From positions 62,001 to 126,000 of the forward strand of contig CALJVT010000006.1 in assembly GCA_937773555.1 (NCBI GenBank): a stretch of 64,000 bases of DNA, written 5' to 3'. Position numbers and translations under genes: made by a program. The DNA is from an uncultured Pseudomonadales bacterium. Its GTDB lineage: Bacteria > Pseudomonadota > Gammaproteobacteria > Pseudomonadales > Balneatricaceae. Below, in pieces: positions 10,000-18,736 of the stretch. Positions within the stretch are counted from its first letter, which is position 1. The number at the start of each line of letters is the position of its first letter. Below the pieces are notes generated by a model, which was not told the DNA's origin, searched no databases, and worked only from the letters and a program-made list of their open reading frames with translations.

Positions 10000-10005
10000 A
10001 TTATA
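10000..10005 (-). promoter_or_regulatory. -10 element candidate for hemA
   Basis: The minus strand reads TATAAT here, 50 bp upstream of the hemA start. No good -35 hexamer is found at 16-18 bp, so it is only a candidate. The 220-bp gap 9950-10169 is the shared divergent control region of hemA and the TPR lipoprotein; nothing else stands out in it. Confidence 0.35.
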
Positions 10006-10169
10006 CCCGAAACTTAACCGCCCCCATAGCCAACTGTGATGCTAACTCGACAGCTATTTGTCGATAAGTCACCGTTAAGCCATAAATTTTAACTATTTTA
10101 ACGTGGCGTTGGTATTGTGCAAAGGCCTCTATTTGTTACACTTCATAATTATCGCATTATTAAAGACCC

Positions 10170-11915
10170 TTGACCTTGTCACCAAAATTATCGCTTCATA
10201 CCGGCCTCAATAACCACTGGTTTCGCCTTCGTTATCTTAGTGTAGTCATTGCTTGCACCTTAATTTTGAGCTGCAGCACTGATGGAAAAAAAAGTGACCA
10301 ACCCCAACCTGATCGTATTGAAAACCTAACCAGTACAAATTTATCTCACCTCTTAATCGGCGAATTTTCACTACAACGAGGTGACAACAAAGAAGCGACC
10401 CTGCGGCTTCTTGCCGCAGCCAAATCTACTCAAGATATCGGCACAGCAAAGCGCGCCACCTACTCAGCTCAATTTTCCCAAAGCCCAGAATTACTGGAAA
10501 AATCAAGCCTTCTTTGGAGCCAACTGGCCCCCGAAGACCCATTACCTTGGCAGTATATGGCTCAGGCAGCAAGCCTTACCCACCAATTTGATCAAGCGAC
10601 ATTCGCCTTAGAAGAAGAACTTAAGCGTGGCGGTGGTGCTGGCCTGCCTTATGTTGCCAGCTTAAGTGTTAATAAAGCGCCAGCTCTCCAAAAAAAGTTA
10701 AGAGGAACGTTTGAGTCATGGCTAGACACCTACCCAAACCAAAAACAACTGCTGTACGCCATCGCCTTGCTAGAGAGAAATGCCGGCCAGACCGATAAAG
10801 CCATTGTTTATATAACCAAAGCGCTGGCGCAGGATGCACACTTTCTACAAGCTCAAGTTGCGTATGGAGAACTATTACTCGCAAATCAACAAACTCAGGC
10901 TGCAGACACCTACTTGTCCCAATATACCCAACCATTGCAAGAGGCACCCCGGCACCTGGTCACCCTGCACGCTCAAGTGCTGACACTATTGGCGGAGTAT
11001 GCGCTCGCATACGACTATTTTAATGAGCTAACTCGCCGCAATCCTGAAAACCTTCGCTACAGGTATTCTGCTGGCCTTTTAGCCTATGAGGATCATCAAT
11101 ATTCACAAGCATATAGACACCTAAAAAAGGTCGTCAAACTAAATCCAGACAGCCATAGTGCTTATTACTATATGGGCCTCAGCGCCTTGCATCAGGATTT
11201 ACCAGAACAAGCATTAGGTTATTTACAGCAAGTTAGAAAAGGTGAAGACCGGTTAAACGCTTTCGCGTTACTGCTGGACCTAGAAAAACCTGATAAGGAT
11301 CAAAGAAAGGCCTATTTTCATCAGTTGCGCCATCAAAATGAGGATTTAACCGCAGAGATTTTCTCCCTAGAGGTTCAATATTTACAAGACATCGGCGAAA
11401 TTGAATATGCTATATCGTCATATCAGGAAGCTTTAATACAACACCCTAATAATATTCCCCTGCTCTACGGCTACGCCCTGTTAGCGCAATCCCTTCACCA
11501 ATTTAATACCACCGAGGCAATGTTGCAGCGCATTATTGATATAGAACCCAATCACATTAATGCACTCAACGCCCTAGGCTATTCTTATGCCGAACAGGGC
11601 ATAAATTTACAACGCGCTGAATTATTAATTCGCAAGGCCCTCGCATTAGACCCAGAAAATGCCGCCATTATTGATAGCCTTGGCTGGGTTAGCTACCGCT
11701 TAGGACACCTGCGGCAATCTCTAATCTTGCTAACCAAGGCCTATGATATAATGCCAGCAGCCGAAATAGCTGCACACCTAGGCGCAGTAAAATGGGCTCT
11801 TGGGGACACAGAAAGTGCTTTTGAAACATGGAATCTTGCCTTGAGCCTAGACCCAGATAACGCCCTTATTAAACAAGCAATCTTGGACGCACAAAATGAA
11901 TTTCAAAGCGATTAG
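10170..11915 (+). CDS. TPR-repeat outer-membrane lipoprotein
   Basis: A 581-residue protein with a lipoprotein signal: basic N-terminus, hydrophobic stretch, and lipobox LILSC giving Cys35. The rest is built of tetratricopeptide repeats; clear ones contain ALNALGYSYAEQG and AIIDSLGWVSYRLG near the C-terminus. Such TPR lipoproteins sit beside lolB in many gammaproteobacteria, which suggests an envelope assembly role; this is inference. No ATG is available before the signal, so the start is a TTG at 10170 or the TTG at 10176. Overlaps lolB by 20 bases. Confidence 0.8.
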   Translation: MTLSPKLSLHTGLNNHWFRLRYLSVVIACTLILSCSTDGKKSDQPQPDRIENLTSTNLSHLLIGEFSLQRGDNKEATLRLLAAAKSTQDIGTAKRATYSAQFSQSPELLEKSSLLWSQLAPEDPLPWQYMAQAASLTHQFDQATFALEEELKRGGGAGLPYVASLSVNKAPALQKKLRGTFESWLDTYPNQKQLLYAIALLERNAGQTDKAIVYITKALAQDAHFLQAQVAYGELLLANQQTQAADTYLSQYTQPLQEAPRHLVTLHAQVLTLLAEYALAYDYFNELTRRNPENLRYRYSAGLLAYEDHQYSQAYRHLKKVVKLNPDSHSAYYYMGLSALHQDLPEQALGYLQQVRKGEDRLNAFALLLDLEKPDKDQRKAYFHQLRHQNEDLTAEIFSLEVQYLQDIGEIEYAISSYQEALIQHPNNIPLLYGYALLAQSLHQFNTTEAMLQRIIDIEPNHINALNALGYSYAEQGINLQRAELLIRKALALDPENAAIIDSLGWVSYRLGHLRQSLILLTKAYDIMPAAEIAAHLGAVKWALGDTESAFETWNLALSLDPDNALIKQAILDAQNEFQSD

Positions 11916-12582
11916 CCGTTTTAAAAATTTTACAAAATTTACTTTTTTAGGGTTTCTTTTATTGGCTATCTCCGCCTGCAGTAACGTACCAAAAAACAAC
12001 ATCTCACCTTTAGCATCGCATGCTTACGCACCTTTTTCATACAAAAAAGCAGAACTAGAAAAGCTTGTGCAATGGGATGTAGAAGGAAAAATGGCAGTAT
12101 ATACGGATGATAAAAACAACTCTGGGTTACTCACCTGGCGCCAAAGATCAGCCTATTTTAGCTTGCTAATTAATGGCCCTTTGGGGAGTGGCCAGTTACA
12201 CATAGAAGGCGCTCCAGGCCTGGTCATTGCCACTAGCAGTAAAGGCCAAGTGGAGGCGGAATCAATTGAGGCTTTGTTTGAACAAGAATTTGGCTGGCAA
12301 TTCCCAATGCAAGAGCTAAGGTACTGGGTCAGGGGCATCCCACAACCTAATACCCTAGCAAAAATAACGTATAACTTAGAAGGTGAGGCAGCCACGATTG
12401 AACAGGCTGGCTGGTTGGTGACATATCATTCTTATAATAAGGTAACTGGCTTACCTATGCCTAAAAAAATTGAGCTCAAACGTGCTGACATACGCTTAGT
12501 TTTAGTGCTCAAAAGCTGGTTTAATTTATTTCCATTTCCACAACTTAACCCCACATTTACACCCACTGTGAAGCCACAGTAA
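11896..12582 (+). CDS. lolB: Outer-membrane lipoprotein receptor LolB
   Basis: Accepts lipoproteins from LolA and inserts them in the outer membrane. The 228-residue protein has a signal peptide ending in the lipobox AISAC (Cys28), followed by the LolB fold with the characteristic WDVEGKMAVYTDDKNNSG strand near 52-70 and LRYWVRGIP near 135. The ispE (CDP-ME kinase) gene that usually follows lolB is not here; a tRNA promoter starts 15 bp after the stop. Confidence 0.9.
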   Translation: MNFKAISRFKNFTKFTFLGFLLLAISACSNVPKNNISPLASHAYAPFSYKKAELEKLVQWDVEGKMAVYTDDKNNSGLLTWRQRSAYFSLLINGPLGSGQLHIEGAPGLVIATSSKGQVEAESIEALFEQEFGWQFPMQELRYWVRGIPQPNTLAKITYNLEGEAATIEQAGWLVTYHSYNKVTGLPMPKKIELKRADIRLVLVLKSWFNLFPFPQLNPTFTPTVKPQ

Positions 12583-12596
12583 AGGCGCGAATTATG

Positions 12597-12625
12597 TTGA
12601 CACTAGATGCTATTTCCGCGAAAAT
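12597..12625 (+). promoter_or_regulatory. Predicted promoter for tRNA-Gln copy 1
   Basis: TTGACA at 12597-12602 and GAAAAT at 12620-12625, spaced 17 bp, followed by a GC-rich discriminator (ATGCGCC). The tRNA begins about 16 bases downstream. Confidence 0.6.
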
Positions 12626-12641
12626 ATGCGCCTGAATTTTA

Positions 12642-12716
12642 TGGGATATCGCCAAGCGGTAAGGCAACGGGTTTTGATCTCGTCATGCGCAGGTTCGAAT
12701 CCTGCTATCCCAGCCA
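12642..12716 (+). tRNA. tRNA-Gln (anticodon TTG), copy 1
   Basis: Cloverleaf of 75 bases with encoded CCA: acceptor TGGGATA/TATCCCA, anticodon stem ACGGG/CTCGT, loop TTTTGAT giving TTG, T arm GCAGGTTCGAATCCTGC. Identical to the copy at 16,424. Confidence 0.97.
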
Positions 12717-12724
12717 CATTCTCT

Positions 12725-12746
12725 GGCACAAACATAGTTTTGTGCC
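12725..12746 (+). other. Hairpin between tRNA-Gln and prs
   Basis: GGCACAAA and TTTGTGCC form an 8-bp stem with a short loop directly after the tRNA. No T tract follows, so it could be a 3' processing or weak termination signal before prs rather than a full terminator. Confidence 0.4.
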
Positions 12747-12779
12747 TTACTATAACTGCAAAAGCATAGGTGTCCCAAG

Positions 12780-13724
12780 GTGTCAAAACTTAAAGTTTTT
12801 TCCGGTAGTGCTCATCCCGCGTTAGCTCAGATGGTTGGAGATCGCTTAGGAGTGCCCCTAGGCAAGGCTAAAGTGTCTACCTTTAGCGATGGGGAATGTG
12901 CAATTGAACTGCTGGAAGACGTGCGCGGTAAGGATGTATTTATCATCCAACCCACTTGCGCACCCACCAACACCAATTTAATGGAACTTATCTTGATGGC
13001 CGACGCTATGCGTCGAGCCTCTGCCGCACGTGTAACTGCTGTAGTGCCTTACTTTGGCTATGCCCGCCAAGATCGCCGCCCTCGCTCTGCACGCGTACCC
13101 ATAAGCGCCCGGGTTGTGGCTAATATGATGGCTCGCTCTGGCATTGACCGTGTGCTAACCGTAGATTTGCACGCTGAACAGATTCAGGGCTTTTTTGATA
13201 TCCCAGTTGACAACGTATTTGGTTCTCCAGTCTTGTTAGATGAAATAACAAACCAGGATTATGATAACCCACTGGTTGTTTCACCCGATGTGGGTGGTGT
13301 AGTCCGGGCCCGCGCATTAGCCAAGCAGTTAAATACAGATTTAGCAATTATAGACAAGCGTCGCGAAAAGGCTAACGAATCGCAAATAATGCATATTATC
13401 GGTGATGTTACAGACCGCACCTGTATCTTGGTTGATGACATGTGCGACACAGCAGGCACCTTATGCAAAGCAGCAGACGCCCTCAAGGCCAACGGCGCCA
13501 AACGTGTTGTAGCCTATGCTACCCACCCAGTGCTATCTGGCCCTGCAGTAGAAAATATTACTAATTCATCGCTGGACGAGCTGGTAGTGACTGACACTAT
13601 TCCGTTATCTGCAGCCAGTAAAGCATGCAAAAGCATTCGCCAACTAACGATGGCCGATTTACTGGCCGAGTCTGTGCGCCGTGTGTGTAACGAAGAATCC
13701 ATTAGCGCGATGTTTCGCACCTAA
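12780..13724 (+). CDS. prs: Ribose-phosphate pyrophosphokinase
   Basis: Makes PRPP from ribose-5-phosphate and ATP for nucleotide, His and Trp synthesis. The 314-residue protein has the ATP loop [10 protein letters not shown] (91-100), the catalytic [12 protein letters not shown] (129-140) and the PRPP-binding loop [14 protein letters not shown] (215-228). The start is a GTG; no ATG lies near the expected N-terminus [10 protein letters not shown]. The order tRNA-Gln, prs, rplY, pth, ychF is conserved in relatives. Confidence 0.96.
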   Translation: MSKLKVFSGSAHPALAQMVGDRLGVPLGKAKVSTFSDGECAIELLEDVRGKDVFIIQPTCAPTNTNLMELILMADAMRRASAARVTAVVPYFGYARQDRRPRSARVPISARVVANMMARSGIDRVLTVDLHAEQIQGFFDIPVDNVFGSPVLLDEITNQDYDNPLVVSPDVGGVVRARALAKQLNTDLAIIDKRREKANESQIMHIIGDVTDRTCILVDDMCDTAGTLCKAADALKANGAKRVVAYATHPVLSGPAVENITNSSLDELVVTDTIPLSAASKACKSIRQLTMADLLAESVRRVCNEESISAMFRT

Positions 13725-13754
13725 ACTTAGGTAGAAAACTGCGCTAGTATTATC

Positions 13755-13770
13755 GGCCTTTAATTAGGCC
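13755..13770 (+). terminator. Weak terminator-like hairpin after prs
   Basis: GGCCT and AGGCC form a short stem around TTTAAT... and are followed by ATTTT. It may partly end the prs transcript before rplY, but the stem is short. Confidence 0.3.
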
Positions 13771-13832
13771 ATTTTAACCGTCCTACCGTGCACCGGTCGC
13801 AAGTGCCCAGGACAATAAATAAGGAAAGACAA

Positions 13833-14423
13833 ATGTCTATCTCTCTAAATGCTGAAGCCCGTGATGACTTGGGGAAAGGTGCGAGCCGCCGCCTACGTCG
13901 TCTATCTGGTGGTACACCTGCTATCGTTTTCGGTGGTGCAAAAAACAAGAAGCCTCAATCTATCACTTTGGTTCACAAAGACCTTTGGAAAGCTTCTGAA
14001 GTAGAAGGCTTTTATAGCTCTGTAATTACCCTAAACATTGGCGGCAAAGAAGAGCCCGTCATTGTTAAAGACATTCAGCGCCACCCAGCCAAACAAGAAA
14101 TCCAGCACGTTGACTTCTTGCGCGTTACCAAGTCAAACCTAATTCACATCTTAGTTCCTTTGAAGTTTGTAAATGAAGCAACTGCCCCATCGATTAAGAT
14201 CCAAGGCGGCACAGTGTCTCATGCTAAGAGTGAAGTTGAGATCACATGTTTGGCCGCTAACTTGCCAGAATGCTTAACTGTAGACATGCAAGATGTGCCT
14301 ATTGGTGGCATTGTTCATCTTTCAGACATTGAACTGCCAAAGGGCGTTACTATTCACGCTCTTCGCCTAGGAGATGACCATAACCAAGCCATTGCTACCA
14401 TTACTGGCACCAAAGGCAGTTAA
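13833..14423 (+). CDS. rplY: 50S ribosomal protein L25 (CTC/TL5 long form)
   Basis: Binds 5S rRNA in the large subunit. At 196 residues it is the long form, with the L25 domain (about 1-95) and the C-terminal TL5/CTC beta domain. The ATG at 13833 is preferred over upstream in-frame codons because AAGGAAAG lies 6-7 bases before it and the protein then begins with the expected MSISLNAEARDDLGKGASRR. A strong terminator follows. Confidence 0.94.
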   Translation: MSISLNAEARDDLGKGASRRLRRLSGGTPAIVFGGAKNKKPQSITLVHKDLWKASEVEGFYSSVITLNIGGKEEPVIVKDIQRHPAKQEIQHVDFLRVTKSNLIHILVPLKFVNEATAPSIKIQGGTVSHAKSEVEITCLAANLPECLTVDMQDVPIGGIVHLSDIELPKGVTIHALRLGDDHNQAIATITGTKGS

Positions 14424-14452
14424 AACTAGCACAGCTTAATTGTTGATGTCAT

Positions 14453-14488
14453 AAACGCCTTTGTTATTCACTTAACAAAGGCGTTTTT
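14453..14488 (+). terminator. Intrinsic terminator after rplY
   Basis: AAACGCCTTTGTTA and TAACAAAGGCGTTT pair as a 14-bp stem around TTCACT, then the T tract follows. This is the clearest rho-independent terminator in the window and separates rplY from pth. Confidence 0.9.
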
Positions 14489-14506
14489 ATTTGGAGCTCC
14501 GCAGCC

Positions 14507-15103
14507 ATGTCCGATTCTATACCCACTATACCCATCAAACTTATTGTTGGTCTAGGCAACCCTGGCGCCAAATATGATCAAACCAGACACAATGCAGGCC
14601 AAGACTGGCTTGTGCAATTGGCTAAGGAAGAAGGCATTAACCTAGCGATGGAAAAGCGGTTTTTTGGTGATTATGGTCAAGGTTTTATAGCTGGGCACAA
14701 AGTACACTTGCTTATCCCTAATACTTTTATGAATTTAAGTGGCCAAGCTGTGCAGGCCTTATGTAACTTCTATAAAATTGACACAGAAAACATTCTTGTA
14801 GCCCATGACGAACTAGACCTGCCTCCAGGCACAGCACGCCTGAAACAAGGTGGTGGCCATGGTGGCCACAATGGCTTAAGAGACATTATTAGCAAACGTA
14901 GTGGTGACAAGAACTTTCATCGTTTACGCTTAGGAATAGGTCACCCTGGCAATGCCAAATTAGTGACTAATTACGTTTTAAAAAAAGCGCCTCTTGAAGA
15001 GCGCATTAGCACCCAGCACTCAATGGACAAGGCTAAAAAAGCTATGCCTGAGGCGATATCTGGGCAATGGCAAAAAGCCATGAACGACCTGCATACGAAC
15101 TAA
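14507..15103 (+). CDS. pth: Peptidyl-tRNA hydrolase
   Basis: Releases tRNA from stalled peptidyl-tRNA. The 198-residue protein shows GLGNPGAKYDQTRHNAG with the catalytic His near residue 28, HDELDLPPGTARLK with the catalytic Asp near 107, and the KQGGGHGGHNGLRD loop. A GGAG box precedes the ATG. It is about 9 residues longer than usual at the N-terminus. Confidence 0.95.
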   Translation: MSDSIPTIPIKLIVGLGNPGAKYDQTRHNAGQDWLVQLAKEEGINLAMEKRFFGDYGQGFIAGHKVHLLIPNTFMNLSGQAVQALCNFYKIDTENILVAHDELDLPPGTARLKQGGGHGGHNGLRDIISKRSGDKNFHRLRLGIGHPGNAKLVTNYVLKKAPLEERISTQHSMDKAKKAMPEAISGQWQKAMNDLHTN

Positions 15104-15138
15104 AAAAGCGGTCTAATTAAAATTACTAGAGGTATCCC

Positions 15139-16230
15139 ATGGGATTCAATTGCGGCATTGTAGGCCTACCTAACGTTGGTAAATCAACTCTTTTTAACGC
15201 CCTTACCAAAGCAGGTATTGGCGCTGAAAATTTTCCATTTTGCACTATTGAGCCTAACGCTGGTGTTGTAGCAATGCCAGACCCACGTTTAGACGCCTTA
15301 GCAGCCATCGTTACACCAGAACGCATACTACCTACCACCATGGAGTTTGTTGACATAGCCGGGTTGGTAGAAGGCGCCTCTAAAGGTGAAGGCTTAGGCA
15401 ACAAGTTTTTAGCTAATATCCGTGAAACAGATGCCATTGCGCATGTTGTTCGGTGCTTTGACGACGATAACGTGATTCACGTTTCTAACCGAATTGACCC
15501 GATTGATGACATTGGCATTATTAATATGGAATTAGCCTTAGCCGATTTAGATTCTGTAGAAAAGCAAAAAGCCCGTGTACACCGTGTTGCCCGCACGGGT
15601 GACAAAGAAGCACAAGCCACAATGGCATTTTTAGAAAAACTAGCCGGCCCTCTAAGTGAAGGTATCGCTGTGCGAACCCTAGATTTAAATGACGATGAGC
15701 TAGCCATGGTTAAGAGCTTTCACCTACTCACCAGCAAACCCACCATGTACATTGCTAACGTGGCTGACGATGGTTTTGAAGATAATCCTCATTTAGACGC
15801 AGTGAATGCATTTGCTGCTGTCGAAGGCTCTAAAGTAGTGGCTATTTGTAACCAAATTGAAGCAGAAATTAGCGAACTAGATGATGAAGACAAACGTGAA
15901 TTTTTGTCTGATATTGGCATGACCGAGCCTGGTTTGGATCGTGTAATTCGAGCAGGCTATGAACTACTCAGCTTACAAACTTACTTTACTGCAGGTGTTA
16001 AAGAAGTTCGCGCATGGACTGTAAAACAAAATGCCACAGCGCCTCAAGCCGCTGGCGTAATCCATACAGACTTTGAAAAAGGTTTTATTCGTGCTGAAGT
16101 TGTTGGTTATGATGACTTTATTGCTGGTAACGGCGAGCAAGGCGCCAAAGAAGCTGGCAAATGGCGCTTAGAAGGCAAAGAATACCGGGTAAAAGACGGT
16201 GATGTGGTTCACTTCCGATTTAATGTGTAA
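15139..16230 (+). CDS. ychF: Redox-regulated ATPase YchF (Obg family)
   Basis: A 363-residue Obg-family P-loop ATPase that associates with ribosomes. Walker [15 protein letters not shown] lies at residues 8-21, the G3-like [16 protein letters not shown] at about 70-85, a coiled-coil insertion follows, and the TGS domain closes the protein with the [12 protein letters not shown] ending typical of the family. Start and length match; it lies 35 bp after pth. Confidence 0.96.
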   Translation: MGFNCGIVGLPNVGKSTLFNALTKAGIGAENFPFCTIEPNAGVVAMPDPRLDALAAIVTPERILPTTMEFVDIAGLVEGASKGEGLGNKFLANIRETDAIAHVVRCFDDDNVIHVSNRIDPIDDIGIINMELALADLDSVEKQKARVHRVARTGDKEAQATMAFLEKLAGPLSEGIAVRTLDLNDDELAMVKSFHLLTSKPTMYIANVADDGFEDNPHLDAVNAFAAVEGSKVVAICNQIEAEISELDDEDKREFLSDIGMTEPGLDRVIRAGYELLSLQTYFTAGVKEVRAWTVKQNATAPQAAGVIHTDFEKGFIRAEVVGYDDFIAGNGEQGAKEAGKWRLEGKEYRVKDGDVVHFRFNV

Positions 16231-16248
16231 AACCTTTGTTTGTGGGTG

Positions 16249-16277
16249 TTGACAGCACCCCCAAAACAAGGAATAAT
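16249..16277 (+). promoter_or_regulatory. Promoter of the tRNA-Met/tRNA-Gln operon
   Basis: TTGACA at 16249-16254 and AATAAT at 16272-16277 with exactly 17 bp between, followed by TCGCGTCC, a GC-rich discriminator. The -35 lies in the loop of an imperfect inverted repeat (16233-16248 with 16256-16271) that may serve as ychF terminator. Confidence 0.75.
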
Positions 16278-16321
16278 TCGCGTCCTCAAGTACAGCCACT
16301 GTGCTTGAAAATGATCAAAAT

Positions 16322-16398
16322 GGCTATGTAGCTCAGCTGGTTAGAGCACATCACTCATAATGATGGGGTCACTAGTTCGAATCTAGTCATAGCCACCA
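16322..16398 (+). tRNA. tRNA-Met (elongator, anticodon CAT)
   Basis: 77 bases with encoded CCA; acceptor GGCTATG/CATAGCC, anticodon arm CATCA-CTCATAA-TGATG, T arm CTAGTTCGAATCTAG. The acceptor begins G-G paired with C-C, as in elongator and unlike initiator tRNA. The flanks TGATCAAAA and TTTTGATCA extend the acceptor helix in the precursor. Confidence 0.96.
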
Positions 16399-16423
16399 TT
16401 TTGATCAGTCCTTCGGACATTTC

Positions 16424-16498
16424 TGGGATATCGCCAAGCGGTAAGGCAACGGGTTTTGATCTCGTCATGCGCAGGTTCGAATCCTGCTATCCCAGCCA
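16424..16498 (+). tRNA. tRNA-Gln (anticodon TTG), copy 2
   Basis: Identical to the tRNA-Gln at 12,642 across all 75 bases, 25 bp downstream of tRNA-Met and clearly in the same transcript. Confidence 0.97.
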
Positions 16499-16840
16499 TT
16501 CGTCCTTTTTACCCGTCACTGAATCATCTCTAAACAAACAAAAAATAGTTAGTTTGTTGATACTTTTCACTCGCTTTATCACTCTGTTTTTTTTCGATTG
16601 CGATGAGGCCCAAATATGCCTAAAGTAACACGTTAATAAATTAAAGCCTAAGCGGCACTGAGCACACCTCTCATTGAGTGCCCTGAGCCCCTGCGCAGCA
16701 CACTTAGGCATGCACGCGACCTCGTACAGAAGCGTAGCTGCAAAAACCTAATGCAAGGCTCTTGGGAGCCTGTGGCCACCGCAAGCTAACACCAACGCCC
16801 ATAGCCCCGCTTTAATGGTGTTATAAAAAAGGAGATTACC
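16499..16840 (+). other. 342-bp gap with nested hairpins
   Basis: No credible coding sequence on either strand. GCCTAAG (16646-16652) pairs with CTTAGGC (16703-16709) and encloses GGCACT/AGTGCC (16654-16659 with 16677-16682), so the RNA could fold into a nested stem. A good ribosome site (AAGGAG) precedes the next gene at 16,841. Whether the fold is a leader, terminator remnant or small RNA is unknown. Confidence 0.35.
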
Positions 16841-17974
16841 ATGCCAATTCATATTAACAGTCAATTTGACAGTGGCAACATTGAGGTCATCAATGTGCAC
16901 AGCAACCCTATTGAGTTAGCTATACGTCATGATAACCAATCTGACTTCTATCAATGGTTTCACTTTAGTGTTGCCGGGGCTAAGGATCACCATGGGCTAA
17001 AACTAAACATTACTAATGCTGGAGCAGCAGCTTTTCCGGATGGCTGGCAGCATTTTCAAGTAGTCGCCTCCTATGACAGAGAAGAGTGGTTTAGAGTGCC
17101 TACTAAATACGAAGACGGTGGCCTAATTTTTAGCCACGCGCCAGAGCATGACTTAGTTTGGTATAGCTACTTTACGCCTTACTCATGGGAACGGCATCAG
17201 GACCTTATAGGTTGGGCGCAGACGAGTGATGTGTGCACCCTTACAACCCTAGGCAACACTCTAGATGGCAGGCCTTTAAGCCTACTCACTATTGGTGATG
17301 ATTCACCAACAAAACGTAAAATTTGGCTCACTGCTCGCCAGCATCCAGGTGAAACTATGGCCGAATTTGCCATAGAAGGTTTATTACAAAAGTTACTTGA
17401 CCCAAGTAATGCATGCGGCCGAAGTCTGCTAAAAGATGCAGTGTTTTATATTATTCCAAACATGAATCCAGATGGCAGTGTGCGCGGCCACCTAAGAACC
17501 AATGCAGCCGGCGTTAACCTTAACCGTGAGTGGCTAAATGCCACCATGGAGCGCAGCCCAGAAGTGTTTTTAACACAACAAAAAATGCGTGAAACAGGTG
17601 TAGACCTTTATATTGATTGTCACGGCGATGAGGAAATACCCTATGTGTTCTTAGTGGACAACCAAGGTATTCCAGCATATAGCCCGAGGCTGGCTAAGTT
17701 AGAAGCCAATTTTAAACACCAGTTACTTATTAGCAACCCAGATTACCAAACAGAGTACGGCTATGACACCGACCTTCCAGGCCAAGCAAACCTAACTTTA
17801 GCAAGCGCATCCGTTGGCGAAACCTATGGCTGCCTATCACTCACATTAGAGATGCCTTTTATCGACAACTTCAATCTACCAGACGCTAGCTATGGCTGGT
17901 CTGCACAGCGCAGCAGTGACATGGGTGCAGCTTTATTACCGGCTATGCTAGCGGTAATAGACCAACTCAGATAA
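16841..17974 (+). CDS. M14-family zinc carboxypeptidase (cytosolic carboxypeptidase-like)
   Basis: A 377-residue protein without a signal peptide. An N-terminal beta domain (about 1-125) like that of cytosolic carboxypeptidases precedes the M14 catalytic domain. The zinc ligands are H168 and E171 in QHPGETMAEF and H261 in DCHGDEEIP; the substrate-binding NMNPDGSVRG (207-216) and NLNREW (226-231) segments and the catalytic Glu near 337 (LTLEMPF) are present. Substrate unknown; bacterial members are poorly characterised. AAGGAG lies 7 bases before the ATG. Confidence 0.88.
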   Translation: MPIHINSQFDSGNIEVINVHSNPIELAIRHDNQSDFYQWFHFSVAGAKDHHGLKLNITNAGAAAFPDGWQHFQVVASYDREEWFRVPTKYEDGGLIFSHAPEHDLVWYSYFTPYSWERHQDLIGWAQTSDVCTLTTLGNTLDGRPLSLLTIGDDSPTKRKIWLTARQHPGETMAEFAIEGLLQKLLDPSNACGRSLLKDAVFYIIPNMNPDGSVRGHLRTNAAGVNLNREWLNATMERSPEVFLTQQKMRETGVDLYIDCHGDEEIPYVFLVDNQGIPAYSPRLAKLEANFKHQLLISNPDYQTEYGYDTDLPGQANLTLASASVGETYGCLSLTLEMPFIDNFNLPDASYGWSAQRSSDMGAALLPAMLAVIDQLR

Positions 17975-17999
17975 CGTTATAAAGCGCTAAAACTGAGAA

Positions 18000-18407
18000 T
18001 TAAGTTTTAGCAGGCAATGCATAAGTACCCATCACTTGGGCTACCGGCCTATCATCGCCCCGAGAGTATAACATCACCTCTCCCATCACTAGAGTGCGGC
18101 CTACTTTAACCAACTTACAGTGGCCTACAATGTCTTTAGTTGCAGCAGGTTTTCTTAAAAAGTTAATCGACAAGTTGGACGTCACTGCTAAAGCAACCAA
18201 ACCTAGTTCCCCCAGCACGGCAGCGTATAACGCCACGTCTGCAACAGTCATTAGTACCGGCCCTGAAACTGTGCCACCAGGGCGCAGCTCATCAAAGCCT
18301 ATGGGGTGACTTATAATAGAACTGCATTCTCCAATGCTCTCTACCACACACTTAGACTGAGGGAATTCCTTCACTAAAAACTCTGCAATGATCTGTTTGG
18401 TTGCCAC
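18000..18407 (-). CDS. PaaI-family hotdog thioesterase
   Basis: A 135-residue single hotdog-fold protein related to PaaI acyl-CoA thioesterases: the segment FDELRPGGTVSGPVLMTVAD contains the fold's conserved glycine-rich and acidic active-site region. I start it at the GTG 18407 because AAAGGGA lies about 5 bases before it; a TTG eight codons upstream has no such site. Hydrolyses an acyl-CoA thioester in the cytoplasm, substrate not predictable. It is followed upstream by a small DUF2986 gene on the same strand. Confidence 0.78.
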   Translation of the reverse strand: MATKQIIAEFLVKEFPQSKCVVESIGECSSIISHPIGFDELRPGGTVSGPVLMTVADVALYAAVLGELGLVALAVTSNLSINFLRKPAATKDIVGHCKLVKVGRTLVMGEVMLYSRGDDRPVAQVMGTYALPAKT

Positions 18408-18431
18408 AGTAATCCCTTTAAGTTTGCACAA

Positions 18432-18593
18432 TTATTCTTCAGGCGCTAGCGTTGCGTTATCAAACGCCTGCGCTACTGAGAGCGCGCGGTCTGCTTTGCT
18501 AATGTATTTAGGCTTGCTTTGAGTACTCAATTTTGCGTTAGATTTTTTGGCACGAGCCTTTAAAATCTGAATACCTTTTTTACGACGGTTCAT
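18432..18593 (-). CDS. Small basic DUF2986 family protein
   Basis: A 53-residue ORF beginning MNRRKKGIQILKARAKK and containing KPKYISKADRA, both hallmarks of DUF2986, a short family found in Vibrio, Shewanella and other gammaproteobacteria. Strongly basic N-terminal half, neutral tail ending APEE. The function is unknown; RNA or ribosome association would fit the charge but is a guess. It lies 24 bp before the thioesterase start on the same strand. Confidence 0.8.
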   Translation of the reverse strand: MNRRKKGIQILKARAKKSNAKLSTQSKPKYISKADRALSVAQAFDNATLAPEE

Positions 18594-18736
18594 GGGGTCT
18601 ACTCATTTGTTAACGCGAACATGATATCAGCTTCGAACATGCAACCAAACGGTATAAAACACTATTTACTATGTAAATGTATACAAGGTATTGACTGGCT
18701 ATTCGAGTAGATCAGCTTATAACGCGATGTTAACAG

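Noticed and set aside
12607-16628. Two similar ORFs at 12607-12825 and 16401-16628 with a shared ISPSGKATGFDLVMRRFES sequence.
   Set aside because: Both are read through the two identical tRNA-Gln genes; the similarity is that of the tRNA, not of a protein.
18678-18685. TGTATACA as a second LitR half-site pair near the chelatase gene.
   Set aside because: An isolated 8-bp palindrome without an accompanying second half or a divergent promoter; chance is likely.
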